From Candidatus Dojkabacteria bacterium (GTDB taxonomy: Bacteria > Patescibacteriota > Dojkabacteria > SC72 > JAHDCA01), in the NCBI GenBank assembly GCA_020630115.1, contig JAHDCA010000004.1, positions 1-13,399 of the forward strand: DNA of 13,399 nt, written 5' to 3'. This document shows positions 13,333 through 13,399 of the stretch, piece after piece. The position numbers were made by a program, and so were the translations under genes. Below the pieces are notes generated by a model. It made no database searches and was not told the origin of the DNA. It saw only the letters and a program-made list of their open reading frames with translations. Position 1 is the stretch's first letter. Every line of letters starts with the position of its first letter.

Positions 13333-13399
13333 ATGAAGGATTGGTTCACAAGCATAAGAGGTCTATACATATATATATTAAAGATTATCGCAGTAATTT
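13333..13399 (+). CDS. start of an unknown gene, cut by the window end
   Basis: An ATG opens a frame of 22 codons with no stop before the window ends: MKDWFTSIRGLYIYILKIIA and on. A short charged N-terminus leads into a hydrophobic stretch, suggesting a membrane protein or a signal anchor. It is 81 bases after the FolC-like gene with its own promoter. Too little is present to name it. Confidence 0.55.
   Translation, partial: MKDWFTSIRGLYIYILKIIAVI

Noticed and set aside
1..13399. TGA read as an amino acid (Gracilibacteria-type code).
   Set aside because: Frames are full length without reading through TGA, and typA ends at TGA in the expected place.
1..13399. CRISPR array, tRNA, rRNA, insertion sequence or phage genes.
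   Set aside because: Scanning the intergenic regions showed no spaced direct repeats, T-loop motifs, transposase or integrase motifs; the only tandem repeat is the 9-base one at 8784-8828.

Overview
The window is 13.4 kb of AT-rich bacterial chromosome. It carries eleven genes supported to varying degrees: nine complete and two cut by the window edges. Reading frames are intact under the standard code, typA ends in TGA and the 83-codon gene in TAG, so a lineage that reads TGA as glycine is unlikely. Short spacings, fermentative and lower-glycolysis genes, a BipA/DEAD-box pair, several starts without a Shine-Dalgarno and small unrecognised proteins would fit a small-genome bacterium of the Patescibacteria (CPR) type. 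That assignment is an impression from protein sequence, not a proven placement. No tRNA, rRNA, CRISPR array, insertion sequence or integrase was seen.

Layout. 1-776 (+): C-terminal two thirds of acetate kinase. 838-1107 (-): an 89-residue unknown protein with a near-consensus promoter placed so that its mRNA should begin at the ATG. 1138-4700 (-): a two-gene operon, DEAD-box RNA helicase then the GTPase TypA/BipA, preceded by an inferred 166-nt leader that can fold, driven by an extended -10 promoter at 4873-4881. 4882-5140: no convincing gene, some small inverted repeats. 5141-8532 (-): enolase, cofactor-independent phosphoglycerate mutase and a membrane-anchored His-rich protein, apparently one operon. 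8533-8757: divergent spacer with two adjacent hairpins. 8758-9009 (+): a small repeat-bearing ORF whose stop overlaps that of the convergent ABC gene. 9006-11976 (-): an MFS permease followed by an overlapping ABC exporter. 12010-13251 (+): a FolC-type Mur ligase family protein. 13333-13399 (+): the first 22 codons of another gene with a good promoter.

How the genes may work together. Acetate kinase, enolase and phosphoglycerate mutase point to fermentative ATP production from sugars. The helicase and BipA both act on ribosome assembly, particularly in the cold in model bacteria, so their pairing behind a foldable leader suggests a ribosome-biogenesis unit with RNA-level control. The MFS/ABC pair looks like a co-translated export unit; the small ORF beside it is a possible but unproven partner. 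The FolC-like gene and the MFS gene are divergent and appear to share one palindromic -10 element, which also argues for a shorter MFS protein than the longest reading frame.

The most interesting signals are regulatory: a leaderless small gene with an operator-like inverted repeat over its -35, the foldable leader of the helicase operon, and the back-to-back -10 between the MFS and FolC-like genes.
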